Shown: positions 1 through 8,929 of the stretch, piece by piece
How the letters are laid out: every line of letters begins with the position of its first letter
Position numbering within the stretch: position 1 is the stretch's first letter
From: Neobacillus massiliamazoniensis
GTDB lineage: Bacteria; Bacillota; Bacilli; Bacillales; Cytobacillaceae
NCBI RefSeq assembly: GCF_001048695.1
Contig: NZ_CVRB01000004.1
Location: 372,001 to 436,000 of the forward strand
DNA length: 64,000 bases
Reading direction: 5' to 3'
Notes under the pieces: model-generated
Database searches by the model: none
What the model was told of the DNA's origin: nothing
Seen by the model: only the letters and a program-made list of their open reading frames with translations
Position numbers and translations under genes: made by a program

Positions 1-78
1 GGCCACGCACCGCTTCTAAGGAGCTCGGAGTTAACATTGAAGCCCCAAAACAGTATGAGCGCGGCTGGAATTAACCAA

Positions 79-357
79 GAAAAGCGTAAGCGCCTTGCTC
101 AGCCCCGACAAGCATAAGACAAGCCGGCAGGATGCCGACATCACTGAATAGTCATCTTTGCAGGCATGCGACGAGGTGAACAATAAACTTCTCCGATTAT
201 GCTTTGCCACAGGAGCAAGACTTAATTAATATGAAAAAATTAATTGTATTAGACCAGAGAGGGGCTAGGCGTTCCGTCGAAAAACTCTCGTTTATCGGCG
301 TGCGATGTATCGCTTTCGAAGCTTACTCTTATGGAGCTGGACAATTCTCGAAGTCAA
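79..357. repeat. Dispersed intergenic repeat, family 1 (long copy)
   Basis: This stretch begins with AAGAAAAGCGTAAGCG, contains GCTCAGCCCCGACAAGCATAAGAC and ends with GAGCTGGACAATTCTCGAAG. The same start, middle and end occur at 61318-61510, and shorter versions at 8679-8750, 37368-37507, 40128-40175 and 51057-51092. No protein is supported: short open frames here are products of the repeat. It lies downstream of the rnz terminator. The first 78 bases of the window hold nothing I recognise. Confidence 0.7.
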
Positions 358-379
358 TTTTACTTTCTTATCCAACAAG

Positions 380-416
380 AAAAGCACTCCCTCTTTATTA
401 AGAGGAAGTGCTTTTT
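380..416 (-). terminator. Terminator of rnz
   Basis: A GC-containing stem (AAAAGCACTTCCTCT pairing with AGAGGGAGTGCTTTT, one mismatch) with a 5-base loop and a T run on the minus strand lies directly after the rnz stop codon. Confidence 0.85.
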
Positions 417-1340
417 TCATTTGGCTGGAAGGTGTATTTCTTTAAAGTCCTCAGCAATATCGGAATTAGGAAAAAGCTCCTTCGCTTCTGCTACTAATTC
501 CAACCACGTATTTCGGTCGTATCTAGAGCTTATATGGGTCAGCCAAAGTTGCTGACAACCAGCTAGATTAGCAATTTCAGCGGCCTGCTGTGTAGTCGAA
601 TGAAAATAGTCATAGGCAAGCCTTTCCTCTCCTTTTGAAAAGGTTGCTTCATGAATCAATAAATCCGCATTTTTTGCAAGTGAAATCGCGTTATTACAAT
701 AACGCGTATCACCTAAGATGGTGACAATCCTCCCCTTTTGGGCCGGACCAAGAAATTCGGACGGTTCAATTGTTCTTCCGTCCTCAAGGGTAACGGCTTC
801 ACCATTTTTTATTTTTTTATAAAGCGGTCCTGGCTGAATACCTAAATTCATTAATTTATCTGCCAACAATGTCCCCGGTTTGTCCTTTTCGACAATCCGA
901 TATCCATAAGAAACAACACCATGCTCTAAAAGCCTTGCTTCGACAATAAACTGGTCATCCTCAAAAACAACACCCTCTTCAATTTCCACGATTTTCAGAG
1001 GATATTTTAAATAGGTTTGGCTAACCGATAAACTAATATGAATATACTCTTTCAATCCTTTCGGCCCGTAAACCGTTACCTCGGATTCCCCTCCTTGAAA
1101 TGAGCGGCTCGATAACAAACCCGGCAGTCCATAGATATGATCCCCATGAAGATGGGTAATAAAAATTTTTTCGATCCGCCGTGGCTTGATTGACGTATAT
1201 AAAATTTGATGCTGGGTGGCCTCTCCTGCATCAAATAGCCAAATAGCCCCTCGTTCCTCCAACAATTTTAGCGCAATTGAGGTGACATTCCTTTGTTTCG
1301 CAGGTATGCCTGCTCCTGTTCCTAAGAAAACAATATCCAT
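417..1340 (-). CDS. rnz: Ribonuclease Z (tRNA 3' endonuclease)
   Basis: RNase Z removes the 3' trailer from tRNA precursors that lack an encoded CCA end. The 307-residue product matches the Bacillus enzyme in length. It starts [15 protein letters not shown], the usual N-terminus of the family, and carries the metallo-beta-lactamase motif HLHGDH (two-zinc site) near residue 63, with further metal-ligand His and Asp residues downstream (LGDTRYC, HEATF). I chose ATG at 1340, preceded by GGGGAG; an in-frame extension to 1391 has no ribosome binding site. It is divergent from zwf, as in B. subtilis (yqjK/zwf), and has its own terminator. Confidence 0.95.
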   Translation of the reverse strand: MDIVFLGTGAGIPAKQRNVTSIALKLLEERGAIWLFDAGEATQHQILYTSIKPRRIEKIFITHLHGDHIYGLPGLLSSRSFQGGESEVTVYGPKGLKEYIHISLSVSQTYLKYPLKIVEIEEGVVFEDDQFIVEARLLEHGVVSYGYRIVEKDKPGTLLADKLMNLGIQPGPLYKKIKNGEAVTLEDGRTIEPSEFLGPAQKGRIVTILGDTRYCNNAISLAKNADLLIHEATFSKGEERLAYDYFHSTTQQAAEIANLAGCQQLWLTHISSRYDRNTWLELVAEAKELFPNSDIAEDFKEIHLPAK

Positions 1341-1535
1341 AAAAAACTCCCCGTTCCATACATAGATATTCATACTATAGCACAAACACATCGTATGTGC
1401 TCATTGCCATCTTTCCTCTTTTTGCATACATGTGTTGCATTATATTTGCGAAATCTAAAGAAAACCAATACAGTTATTAATTGTGAGTAATCTTAATAAA
1501 AATCAAACAAGCTACTAGAAAAGAGGACTTTAAAA

Positions 1536-3032
1536 GTGGAACAAAATATGAATTCCTTAATCATGATTTTTGGGGCAACTGGTGATTTAGCAAAACGGAA
1601 GTTGTTTCCCTCCCTTTATCGATTATTCGAACGAGGCAGACTAACAAACAAGTTCGCCGTTATTGGGGTAGCAAGAAGACCATTGTCAAACGATGAATTT
1701 CAGCAGTCTGTAAAAGACTCCGTTGTAGCTGCTTTAGGAAGAGATAAGAATATAGAAGAATTTATCTCGCATTTTTACTATCAATCACATGATGTAACCG
1801 ATTCAAACTCTTATATTTCATTGAAAAAATTCGCTGAGCAAATTGACTATCATTATAGCTTGGATGGCAACCGTATCTTTTATCTTGCGATGGCCCCAGA
1901 ATTTTTCGGTACCATTGCCCTTCATTTGAAATCCGACGGGTTAACGGATGTCAGTGGATATAAACGTCTAGTCATTGAAAAACCATTCGGACATGACTTG
2001 GAGTCTGCTAAAGAATTAAATAAACAAATTAGAACGGCGTTTTCCGAAGAAGAAATTTATCGGATTGATCATTATTTAGGAAAAGAAATGGTACGGAACA
2101 TTGAAGTCATCCGTTTTGCCAATGCCATTTTTGAACCGCTTTGGAATAATCGTTATATCTCCAATATTCAAATTACATCTAGTGAAATCCTTGGTGTTGA
2201 GGAACGAGGACGTTATTACGAAACAAGTGGTGCCTTACGGGACATGGTCCAAAACCACATGATGCAAATGGTGGCATTGCTGGCAATGGAACCACCGATA
2301 AAGTTATCAACCAACGAAATTCGCTCTGAAAAAGTAAGAGTATTTCGCTCACTAAGAGCGGTTGAAGGAGAAGAAGTAAAGGATTATTTTGTTCGTGGTC
2401 AATATGGCGAAGGAACGATTGAGGATGAACAAGTCCAAGCTTATCGAAATGAACCAATGGTTGATAAACAATCAACTACCGAAACATTCGTTGCCGGAAA
2501 GGTAATGATTGACAATTTCCGTTGGGCAGGAGTACCTTTTTACATTCGTACCGGAAAAAGAATGACAGAGAAATCAACAAAAATTGTCATTCAATTTAAA
2601 GATATTCCAATGAATTTATATTATCAAACTGAAAAGATGCTCAATCCAAACCTGCTTGTCATTCATATTCAACCAGAGGAAGGAATCACGCTGCATCTCA
2701 ATGCCAAGAAAGCTGGCGGACATCTTGATGCACAAGAGGTTAAATTAAGCTTTGCAAATACAGGTGTTCATGCTATGAACACACCGGAAGGATATGAAAA
2801 ACTTTTATTCGATTGTATGAATGGTGATGCAACGAATTTTACCCACTGGGATGAAGTAGCATATTCATGGAGCTTTGTAGATAAAATCTCTAAGTTTTGG
2901 CAAAAGGAGCAAGCAAGCTTCCCAAATTATCAATCAGGTACAATGGGACCAAATGCGGCTGATGAACTATTAGAAAAAGACGGCTTTTTCTGGTGGCCTG
3001 TAACGGATTTAGAGGTTGATATCTGTAAGTAA
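1536..3032 (+). CDS. zwf: Glucose-6-phosphate 1-dehydrogenase
   Basis: This is the first enzyme of the oxidative pentose phosphate pathway, oxidising glucose-6-phosphate to 6-phosphogluconolactone with NADP+. The N-terminus has the dinucleotide-binding motif GATGDLAKRKLFPS and the middle carries the signature RIDHYLGKE with the catalytic His. At 498 residues it is full length. It starts with GTG at 1536 after AGAGGA. It is one of the few plus-strand genes in the window, divergent from rnz, and ends in a clear terminator. No gnd gene follows; instead there is a long repeat block. Confidence 0.96.
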   Translation: MEQNMNSLIMIFGATGDLAKRKLFPSLYRLFERGRLTNKFAVIGVARRPLSNDEFQQSVKDSVVAALGRDKNIEEFISHFYYQSHDVTDSNSYISLKKFAEQIDYHYSLDGNRIFYLAMAPEFFGTIALHLKSDGLTDVSGYKRLVIEKPFGHDLESAKELNKQIRTAFSEEEIYRIDHYLGKEMVRNIEVIRFANAIFEPLWNNRYISNIQITSSEILGVEERGRYYETSGALRDMVQNHMMQMVALLAMEPPIKLSTNEIRSEKVRVFRSLRAVEGEEVKDYFVRGQYGEGTIEDEQVQAYRNEPMVDKQSTTETFVAGKVMIDNFRWAGVPFYIRTGKRMTEKSTKIVIQFKDIPMNLYYQTEKMLNPNLLVIHIQPEEGITLHLNAKKAGGHLDAQEVKLSFANTGVHAMNTPEGYEKLLFDCMNGDATNFTHWDEVAYSWSFVDKISKFWQKEQASFPNYQSGTMGPNAADELLEKDGFFWWPVTDLEVDICK

Positions 3033-3180
3033 GTACAAAGGCTAGCATGTAACAGTAGTGACTCCAGCCTGATGGTAGGTATTACGTGATTTCCCTAGAT
3101 TTTGCGGGAAATGAATCAGATTCATTTAATCGTATAGTGGTTGGAGGCTCTACACCTGCGGAAGTTAATATGCTTATTCA

Positions 3181-3216
3181 AACCCCAAGATGATAGTATT
3201 TCTCAATCTTGGGGTT
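3181..3216 (+). terminator. Terminator of zwf
   Basis: AACCCCAAGAT and ATCTTGGGGTT form a perfect 11-bp stem with a 14-base loop followed by TTT. The 148 bases between the zwf stop and this stem hold no recognisable gene. Confidence 0.8.
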
Positions 3217-3220
3217 TTCA

Positions 3221-3596
3221 GGCTTTGTGATCGTATATCAACGACCGGTTTCTTGGGGAATGTGTGTTTTTGAGCTTTGAGTTCGTTCATCAACGACCGG
3301 TTTCTTATGAAAAGTATGTTTTCGGGCTTTGAGAGCGCTCATCAACGACCGTTTTCTTGGGAAAAGTGGGATTTCGGGCTTTGAGAGCGTTCATCAACGA
3401 CCGTTTTCTTATGAAAAGTATGTTTTCGGGCTTTGAGAGCGCTCATCAACGACCGTTTCCTTGGGAAAAGTGGGTTTTCGGGCTTTGAGAGCGCTCATCA
3501 ACGACCGTTTTCTTATGAAAAGTGGGCTTTCGGTCTTTGAGAGTGCTTATCAACGACCGTTTTCTTGAATAATGAGGGGATTCGGGCTTTGAGAAT
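3221..3596. repeat. 52-bp tandem repeat, about 7 copies
   Basis: The core CAACGACCG recurs at 3239, 3291, 3343, 3395, 3447, 3499 and 3551, exactly 52 bases apart each time. Each unit reads roughly GGCTTTGAGAGCGCTCAT, then CAACGACCGTTTTCTT and a variable part. The variable part mostly alternates between ATGAAAAGTATG and GGGAAAAGTGGG types, so the array is largely built of 104-bp dimers. There are no unique spacers and no long open frame. Confidence 0.95.
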
Positions 3597-3602
3597 TGGG
3601 TT

Positions 3603-3797
3603 TTTGTTCACGTAAAAGACTTCTACGTAAACGAAATGGTATAAGCATCTGGGTTTTGTTCACGTATAACGCTCCTACGTGCACGGTTCGCTATAATTAT
3701 CTGTGTTTCGTGCGCTTATAACGCTCCTACGTGCACAGATTCGCTATAAGCATCAAGGTTTCATACACGTATAAGCCTCCTACGTGCACGAATTGCT
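3603..3797. repeat. Second tandem repeat, also 52-bp period, about 4 copies
   Basis: Immediately after the first array a different unit repeats. TACGTGCAC (TACGTAAAC in the first copy) occurs at 3624, 3676, 3728 and 3781, spaced 52, 52 and 53 bases. The unit is about TTCACGTATAACGCTCC, TACGTGCACG, then CGCTATAAGCATCTGGG. The sequence is unrelated to the first array, yet the period is the same. It ends at the dinB terminator. Confidence 0.9.
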
Positions 3798-3840
3798 TTA
3801 AAAAAGCTCCGCTTTGTTCACTAACAAAGTGGAGCTTTTA
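3798..3840 (-). terminator. Terminator of dinB
   Basis: AAAAGCTCC and GGAGCTTTT with an inner GCTTTGTT/AACAAAG pairing form a long stem right at the dinB stop, followed by a T run on the minus strand. Confidence 0.8.
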
Positions 3841-5112
3841 ATCTTCTTCTTCGTTTTTTGGAAAGGAACGGAGGAAATCTTTGTTAAAGCTTGTTTCCGT
3901 CCCGATTCTGTGATTGGGATCAATATTATGCGTTCCTGCACTTTCGATAATGGTTTTTCCGAACTTTTCACGCAAGTTTGAAAGGGTTTGGAACAATGGT
4001 TCTTTTTTTGCATCTTTTTGATACGAAAATAAATCAAGCTGTCTATACGCTTCGTTATGATCGACTAAATCTTGGCCTGTAATACCTAACAAGCGTACCG
4101 CATCACCATTCCAATTTTTGAGAAAAAGCTGCTTAGATAGCTCTGCCAGATCGTCTTTATGATTAATAGGATTTGCGAGTTTTCTACTCCTTGTAATCGT
4201 CCTACGGTCCTTGTAGCGAATCGTGATGCCTAATGTTGTGGCAAGGACGTTTTTTCTCTTAAGTCGAACAGATACTTTTTCGGCCAATGATTCTAAGATA
4301 TGAAAAAGTTCTTGTTGATTACTTATGTCTCGCGGCAGGGTTGTGGAATTACCTATACTTTTAAATTCAGCAACCGATTCCGGGTCTACAGGTCTTGCAT
4401 CAATGCCATTTGCTCGTTCTTTCATGCGAATACCATTAATTCCAAGAAGAGTTTTTAATTGAATCTCATTCGCTTTTGCCAAGTCACCAATAGTCTCTAT
4501 CCCTAGTGTCTTCAATTTTTCAGCGGTCTTTTTACCAATTCCATGCATTTCACCTGTATTTAAAGGCCAAAGCACTTTGGGAATATCCCGCTTTCTGAGA
4601 ATCGTAATACCCATTGGTTTTTTCATATCCGAAGCCATTTTAGCTAAAAATTTGTTTGGGGCAACGCCAATGCTGCATGGCAAATCAAGCTGTTTATGAA
4701 TTCTTTTTTGGATACGTTCCGCAATTTCAATCGGACTGCCAAGCTCAAAGCTTTCCGTAATATCCATATAGCCCTCATCAATTGACACCGGTTCAACAAG
4801 CTCTGTATACTGCCTGAGGATGTCAAACATGCCGATCGATGCATTCCGGTAGCGCTCGAAATTAGGTGGTTTTACAATTAACTGCGGACAAAGCTTTTTC
4901 GCTTCCCAAAGCGGCATCGTCGTTTTTACACCAAACTTTCGCGCTTCATAGCTGCAGGTGACAATAATCCCTCTTCTCTCCTCCACATTTCCAGCAATCG
5001 CAAGAGGCTTCCCTTTAAGTGAGGGATCATAAGCCATTTCAACTGAGGCATAAAAACTATTCATATCAACATGTAAAATGACTCTTCCGTTTTTCGGGTA
5101 CATTTCCTTCAT
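3838..5112 (-). CDS. dinB: DNA polymerase IV (Y-family)
   Basis: This is an error-prone translesion polymerase. The N-terminus HVDMNSFYASVE carries the first metal-binding Asp and the Phe-Tyr pair of the Y family. SIDEGYMDIT carries the catalytic Asp-Glu pair, and a helix-hairpin-helix segment (MHGIGKKTAEKLKTLGI) follows. It is 424 residues, close to YqjH of B. subtilis, which occupies the same place in the gene order. I see no LexA box of the CGAACN4GTTCG type in the 130 bases upstream. Confidence 0.93.
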   Translation of the reverse strand: MKEMYPKNGRVILHVDMNSFYASVEMAYDPSLKGKPLAIAGNVEERRGIIVTCSYEARKFGVKTTMPLWEAKKLCPQLIVKPPNFERYRNASIGMFDILRQYTELVEPVSIDEGYMDITESFELGSPIEIAERIQKRIHKQLDLPCSIGVAPNKFLAKMASDMKKPMGITILRKRDIPKVLWPLNTGEMHGIGKKTAEKLKTLGIETIGDLAKANEIQLKTLLGINGIRMKERANGIDARPVDPESVAEFKSIGNSTTLPRDISNQQELFHILESLAEKVSVRLKRKNVLATTLGITIRYKDRRTITRSRKLANPINHKDDLAELSKQLFLKNWNGDAVRLLGITGQDLVDHNEAYRQLDLFSYQKDAKKEPLFQTLSNLREKFGKTIIESAGTHNIDPNHRIGTETSFNKDFLRSFPKNEEED

Positions 5113-5205
5113 GTCGGCACATCCCTAAGAACATTTCTAACTAAATTTTAACAAAAAATCACTTTGATACAAATTAAATTTCGCTATGATAAATAAGAAA
5201 AAAGA

Positions 5206-5236
5206 AGAGAACCTTTAATACTCGGTTCTCCCTTTT
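5206..5236 (-). terminator. Terminator of the PepT-like peptidase gene
   Basis: GAGAACC and GGTTCTC form a 7-bp stem with a 10-base loop, followed on the minus strand by TTCTTTTTTC. Confidence 0.6.
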
Positions 5237-5244
5237 GAACGACC

Positions 5245-6366
5245 TTATTGATTTGTTACTTCTTCAATAATGGCAAGTGTCATTTCCGCCAGCTTGTATA
5301 ATTCTTCAATTGACATGCGCTCGTTTGTGGTATGGATTTCTTCATATCCAACTGCTAGGTTTACAGTTGGAATACCAAATCCCGCAATGACATTGGCATC
5401 ACTACCGCCACCACTATGCTGGAGTTCACAGCTACGGCCAATTTTAGCAGCCGCTTTACGGGCAACTTCGACCACCTGGTCACCTTCGCCAAACTTAAAG
5501 CCAGGATACATCACTTCTACTTCAACTTCTGCTCTGCCGCCCATTTCTGCAGCTACTGATTCAAATGCTTCTTTCATTTTTTGAGTCTGGGCTTGCATTT
5601 TTTCTGGAATGAGTGAACGTGCTTCAGCCAAAATATTAACAAGATCGCAAACGATATTAGTTGCTGAACCACCTTCAAAACGGCCGATATTCGCAGTCGT
5701 TTCGTGGTCAATTCTTCCTAATGGCATTTTGGCAATTGCTTTTGCGGCAATCGTAATGGCAGATACGCCTTTTTCAGGGGCAACACCTGCATGAGCTGTT
5801 TTTCCGTAAATCACTGTTCTTACTTTTGCTTGTGTTGGAGCAGCAACCACAATATTTCCAACTAAGCCATCACTATCAAGTGCATATCCATATTTCGCTT
5901 TCATTAAAGATGGATCAAGTGCTTTTGCACCGACAAGGCCGGATTCCTCGCCAACAGTGATAACAAATTGAATCATTCCATGCTCTATGTTTTGTTCTTT
6001 TAATACACGAATCGTTTCAAGCATAACAGATAAGCCTGTTTTATCATCTGCACCTAAAATCGTAGTTCCATCCGTTACAACATAGCCATCTTTAATGGAC
6101 GGTTTAACTCCTTTTGCAGGGACCACTGTGTCCATATGGGAAGTAAAATAAATTGGGTCTACTCCTTCTTTAGTTGCAGGAAGCGTACAAACTAAATTCC
6201 CTGCACCATGGCCAGTTTTGGCAGTTGTATCATCTTCATAAACGTCCAAACCTAAATCAGTAAACTTTTTCTTTAATACTTTTGCAATTTCTGTCTCAAA
6301 TTTTGTTTCAGAGTCAATTTGGACTAACTCTAAAAACTCCTTCAAAAGACGTTCTTGATTGATCAT
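5245..6366 (-). CDS. M20 family peptidase, PepT-like (YqjE)
   Basis: This is a zinc-dependent aminoacylase/carboxypeptidase-family enzyme related to tripeptidase PepT. It shows the M20 motifs in order: TSHMDTVVP (first metal ligands), GADDKTG (bridging Asp), VGEESGLVGA (catalytic Glu and metal Glu) and a late HTTNE. A dimerisation-domain segment lies in the middle. Its 373 residues agree with B. subtilis YqjE, found at the same position next to yqjD. Its true substrate cannot be told from sequence; a cytoplasmic peptidase is likely as there is no signal peptide. It starts at ATG 6366 after GGAGGGTTTGACAG. Confidence 0.85.
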   Translation of the reverse strand: MINQERLLKEFLELVQIDSETKFETEIAKVLKKKFTDLGLDVYEDDTTAKTGHGAGNLVCTLPATKEGVDPIYFTSHMDTVVPAKGVKPSIKDGYVVTDGTTILGADDKTGLSVMLETIRVLKEQNIEHGMIQFVITVGEESGLVGAKALDPSLMKAKYGYALDSDGLVGNIVVAAPTQAKVRTVIYGKTAHAGVAPEKGVSAITIAAKAIAKMPLGRIDHETTANIGRFEGGSATNIVCDLVNILAEARSLIPEKMQAQTQKMKEAFESVAAEMGGRAEVEVEVMYPGFKFGEGDQVVEVARKAAAKIGRSCELQHSGGGSDANVIAGFGIPTVNLAVGYEEIHTTNERMSIEELYKLAEMTLAIIEEVTNQ

Positions 6367-6450
6367 CTGTCAAACCCTCCGTTTTATGTAATCACTTTTT
6401 TAGTATACTCTTTCCCCTTCTTGTCATCAAATGAAAGAGTACTACTTGCA

Positions 6451-8001
6451 TTAAAGTGGTATATTCCCATGTTTTTTAAAGGGCCGTGACTCTTTTTTAT
6501 TTCTTAGCATTTCCAAAGATTGAATAATTTTGATTCTTGTTTCCCTCGGGTCAATCACATCATCGACCATTCCTCTGCTCGCGGCCACATACGGGTTGGC
6601 AAATTTTTCACGGTATTCTTCAATTTTCTGCTGCCTCACCGCTTCAGGATTTTCGCTGTTTTGAATCTCCTTGGCAAAAATAATATTGGCCGCTCCCTGT
6701 GGCCCCATTACAGCGATTTCCGCATTAGGCCAGGCAAAGACAAGATCAGCCCCAATCGATTTACTGTTAAGAGCAACATAGGCGCCTCCATAGGCTTTTC
6801 GTAAAATAATCGTCAGCTTAGGGACGGTCGCTTCTGAATATGCGTATAAAATCTTGGCCCCATGACGAATAATTCCCCCCAGCTCCTGCTTCACACCTGG
6901 AAAGAAGCCAGTAACATCTTCAAACGTAATGATCGGGATATTGAAGGAATCACATAAGCGAATAAAACGGGCCGCTTTATCCGAGGAATCAATATCCAAG
7001 CCCCCAGCCATGACCTTAGGCTGGTTGCAAACAAGGCCTACGGATTCGCCTTTCATTCGTGCAAATCCAACCACGATATTTTTCGCAAAATCTTTATGGA
7101 TTTCCATAAAGGATTCTTTATCAACCACCTGATCTATCACTAAGCGGACATCATATGGTCTTACCGCATCAAACGGTATCGCTTCAGTTAATTCTGGGCG
7201 ATAATCATCTTCTTCTGTAACCATTGCTTTCTGGGGCTTTTCTTCATTATTTTGCGGGAGATAGCCTAATAGCTTTCGGACTTGTATTAATGCTTCTTCC
7301 TCTGTCTCTGCTTGAAAATGAGCATTGCCGCTGATCGTATTATGCACTTTTGCTCCACCTAGGTCTTCTGCGGAAATTTTTTCACCTGTTACCGTTTCGA
7401 TAACTTTTGGTCCGGTAATAAACATCTGGCTCGTTTTTTCAACCATGAAAACAAAATCTGTAATGGCAGGTGAATAAACTGCTCCGCCGGCACAAGGACC
7501 CATTATAACTGAGATTTGCGGAATCACCCCAGAATAGATGGCATTGCGATAAAAAATGTGGCCGTAACCATCAAGTGAAACGACTCCTTCTTGAATTCGC
7601 GCACCACCAGAGTCATTAAGACCAACAAAAGGAGCCCCGTTTTTTGCGGCTAAATCCATGACATTGGCAATTTTTTTCGCATGCATTTCCCCGAGGGCAC
7701 CACCAAAAACCGTGAAGTCCTGAGAAAACAAGTAAATTGGGCGGCCATTCACTTTTCCATAACCAGTAACGACCCCATCCCCTGGTCCTTTTTGTTCATC
7801 TAGCCCAAAATCATTGGTGCGGTGCTCAATGAATGGATTTAATTCAATGAACGTCCCTTTATCTACTAATAGCTCAATCCGCTCTCGTGCAGTTAATTTT
7901 CCTTTTTCATGCTGCTTGTCGATTCGTGCGTCACCACCACCAAGCTCCACTTCTCTTCGTTTATCATATAACTCGTTTATTTTTTCATAAATGTCCATCA
8001 T
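6451..8001 (-). CDS. mmdA: Acyl-CoA carboxylase carboxyltransferase subunit (propionyl/methylmalonyl-CoA type, YqjD)
   Basis: This is the carboxyltransferase beta subunit that moves carboxyl groups between biotin and propionyl-CoA. At 516 residues with the conserved segments DSGGARIQEG, GPCAGGAVYSPA and AYGGAYVALNSKSIGAD it clearly belongs to the PccB/MmdA family rather than to AccD or AccA. The start is ATG at 8001, one base after the mce stop, so the two are translationally coupled. Because the neighbour is methylmalonyl-CoA epimerase and a mutase lies 5 kb away, propionyl-CoA is the likely substrate. A dedicated biotin carboxylase alpha subunit is not in this window; it may borrow another one. 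Confidence 0.88.
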   Translation of the reverse strand: MMDIYEKINELYDKRREVELGGGDARIDKQHEKGKLTARERIELLVDKGTFIELNPFIEHRTNDFGLDEQKGPGDGVVTGYGKVNGRPIYLFSQDFTVFGGALGEMHAKKIANVMDLAAKNGAPFVGLNDSGGARIQEGVVSLDGYGHIFYRNAIYSGVIPQISVIMGPCAGGAVYSPAITDFVFMVEKTSQMFITGPKVIETVTGEKISAEDLGGAKVHNTISGNAHFQAETEEEALIQVRKLLGYLPQNNEEKPQKAMVTEEDDYRPELTEAIPFDAVRPYDVRLVIDQVVDKESFMEIHKDFAKNIVVGFARMKGESVGLVCNQPKVMAGGLDIDSSDKAARFIRLCDSFNIPIITFEDVTGFFPGVKQELGGIIRHGAKILYAYSEATVPKLTIILRKAYGGAYVALNSKSIGADLVFAWPNAEIAVMGPQGAANIIFAKEIQNSENPEAVRQQKIEEYREKFANPYVAASRGMVDDVIDPRETRIKIIQSLEMLRNKKESRPFKKHGNIPL

Positions 8002-8002
8002 G

Positions 8003-8416
8003 TTACCCCTTCATCCCTTTCTTTTCACATAGCTCGTATAATACTCCAGAGGCTGATTTCGGATGCATAAAGGCAACAAGTGCTCCGCCAGCGCCAATTT
8101 TTGGCACGTCTTGAATCATCCTTATTCCTTTTTCTTTCATTTCCTTTATTCTTTCCTCAATGGAATCCACACCTAGTGCGACATGGTGAAGACCTTCGCC
8201 TCTTTTTTCTATGAATTTGGCAATCGTTGATTCTACCGATGTAGGTTCCAGTAGTTCGATTTTCGTTTCGCCTGCCTGCAAAAAAGCTACTTTCAACTTT
8301 TCGCTCTCCACTTCTTCAATTCCTAATAACGGAAGATTTAAAACTTCTACATAAAAAGGAAGTGCGGCTTCAAGCGAACGAACTGCAATACCAATGTGGT
8401 CGACTTTTTTAATCAT
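8003..8416 (-). CDS. mce: Methylmalonyl-CoA epimerase (YqjC)
   Basis: The enzyme interconverts the (S) and (R) forms of methylmalonyl-CoA, linking the carboxylase product to the B12 mutase. The sequence is a vicinal-oxygen-chelate fold protein: it opens with KKVDHIGIAVRSLEAAL (metal His), and LHHVALGVDSI gives the second metal His with a Glu near the C-terminus (GVLYELCEK). I place the start at ATG 8416 behind GAGGGG, giving 137 residues, the usual length; the 11 residues of an upstream extension lack a ribosome binding site. It is first in an operon with mmdA. Confidence 0.88.
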   Translation of the reverse strand: MIKKVDHIGIAVRSLEAALPFYVEVLNLPLLGIEEVESEKLKVAFLQAGETKIELLEPTSVESTIAKFIEKRGEGLHHVALGVDSIEERIKEMKEKGIRMIQDVPKIGAGGALVAFMHPKSASGVLYELCEKKGMKG

Positions 8417-8577
8417 TTTTTTCCCCTCTGTTCTAATTATTAAAATCATTCGACAATATTCTTATTCGTGAAAAAGTTCATAATTCCTTCCCATATTGAG
8501 GAGTACTTCCATTGTTCATTTGGGCTTTTCCATGTAAAATATGAATAAAGCGATTGAAAATAAGGGAGGTATCCATT

Positions 8578-8676
8578 ATGTCTAAAAAGAAAAATCAAAA
8601 AATCATCGTCTTTTTAATGTTGTTGGCTATGCTTACCTCAACCCTCCTAATTGGTATTGGACAATTTCTTCGATAA
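8578..8676 (+). CDS. prli42: Stressosome-associated mini-protein Prli42
   Basis: A 32-residue protein starting MSKKKNQKIIVFLM and ending GQFLR. It has a basic N-terminus followed by a single hydrophobic helix (about residues 9-30), with a perfect GGGAGGT ribosome binding site 8 bases before ATG. Length, the N-terminal lysines and the MLLAMLTSTLLIGIG-type helix match the Prli42 family as I recall it. In Listeria this protein tethers the RsbR stressosome to the membrane. It is divergent from mce and monocistronic. It is too short for most gene callers. The assignment rests on remembered family similarity. Confidence 0.85.
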   Translation: MSKKKNQKIIVFLMLLAMLTSTLLIGIGQFLR

Positions 8677-8678
8677 AA

Positions 8679-8750
8679 AAGAAATGCGGAAGGTGCCCGT
8701 TTTGCGACTTTCGCTGTGCGCCTGAAGCTGGACAATTCTCAAAGTCCAAT
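8679..8750. repeat. Dispersed intergenic repeat, family 1 (short copy)
   Basis: AAGAAATGCGGAAGG leads after about 50 bases to GAAGCTGGACAATTCTC and AAAGTCCAATG. It lies directly after the prli42 stop. Confidence 0.65.
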
Positions 8751-8770
8751 GAAATAAATTCTAATATATA

Positions 8771-8800
8771 AAGGGAATGTTCAAATCAGAACATTCCCTT
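8771..8800. terminator. Bidirectional terminator between prli42 and artM
   Basis: AAGGGAATGTTC and GAACATTCCCTT form a perfect 12-bp stem around a 6-base loop. It can serve prli42 (plus) and the art operon (minus), which converge here. Confidence 0.8.
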
Positions 8801-8929
8801 TACATTATTTAATCGCTGGCAAAAGCTCAAAAGACTTTTATGAAGAGATCAAAAAAATTTTATCGTCATTGGAAAAGGCGCTTCGTTTTTTTTCTTAATA
8901 TGCTAGCCATTTCTATTTTCATTCGGCTT

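Noticed and set aside
204..401. 65-codon open frame near the left edge
   Set aside because: It runs through a family 1 repeat and into the rnz terminator; no real start context.
3221..3797. CRISPR array
   Set aside because: Units are contiguous 52-bp tandem repeats without unique spacers, and there are no cas genes.
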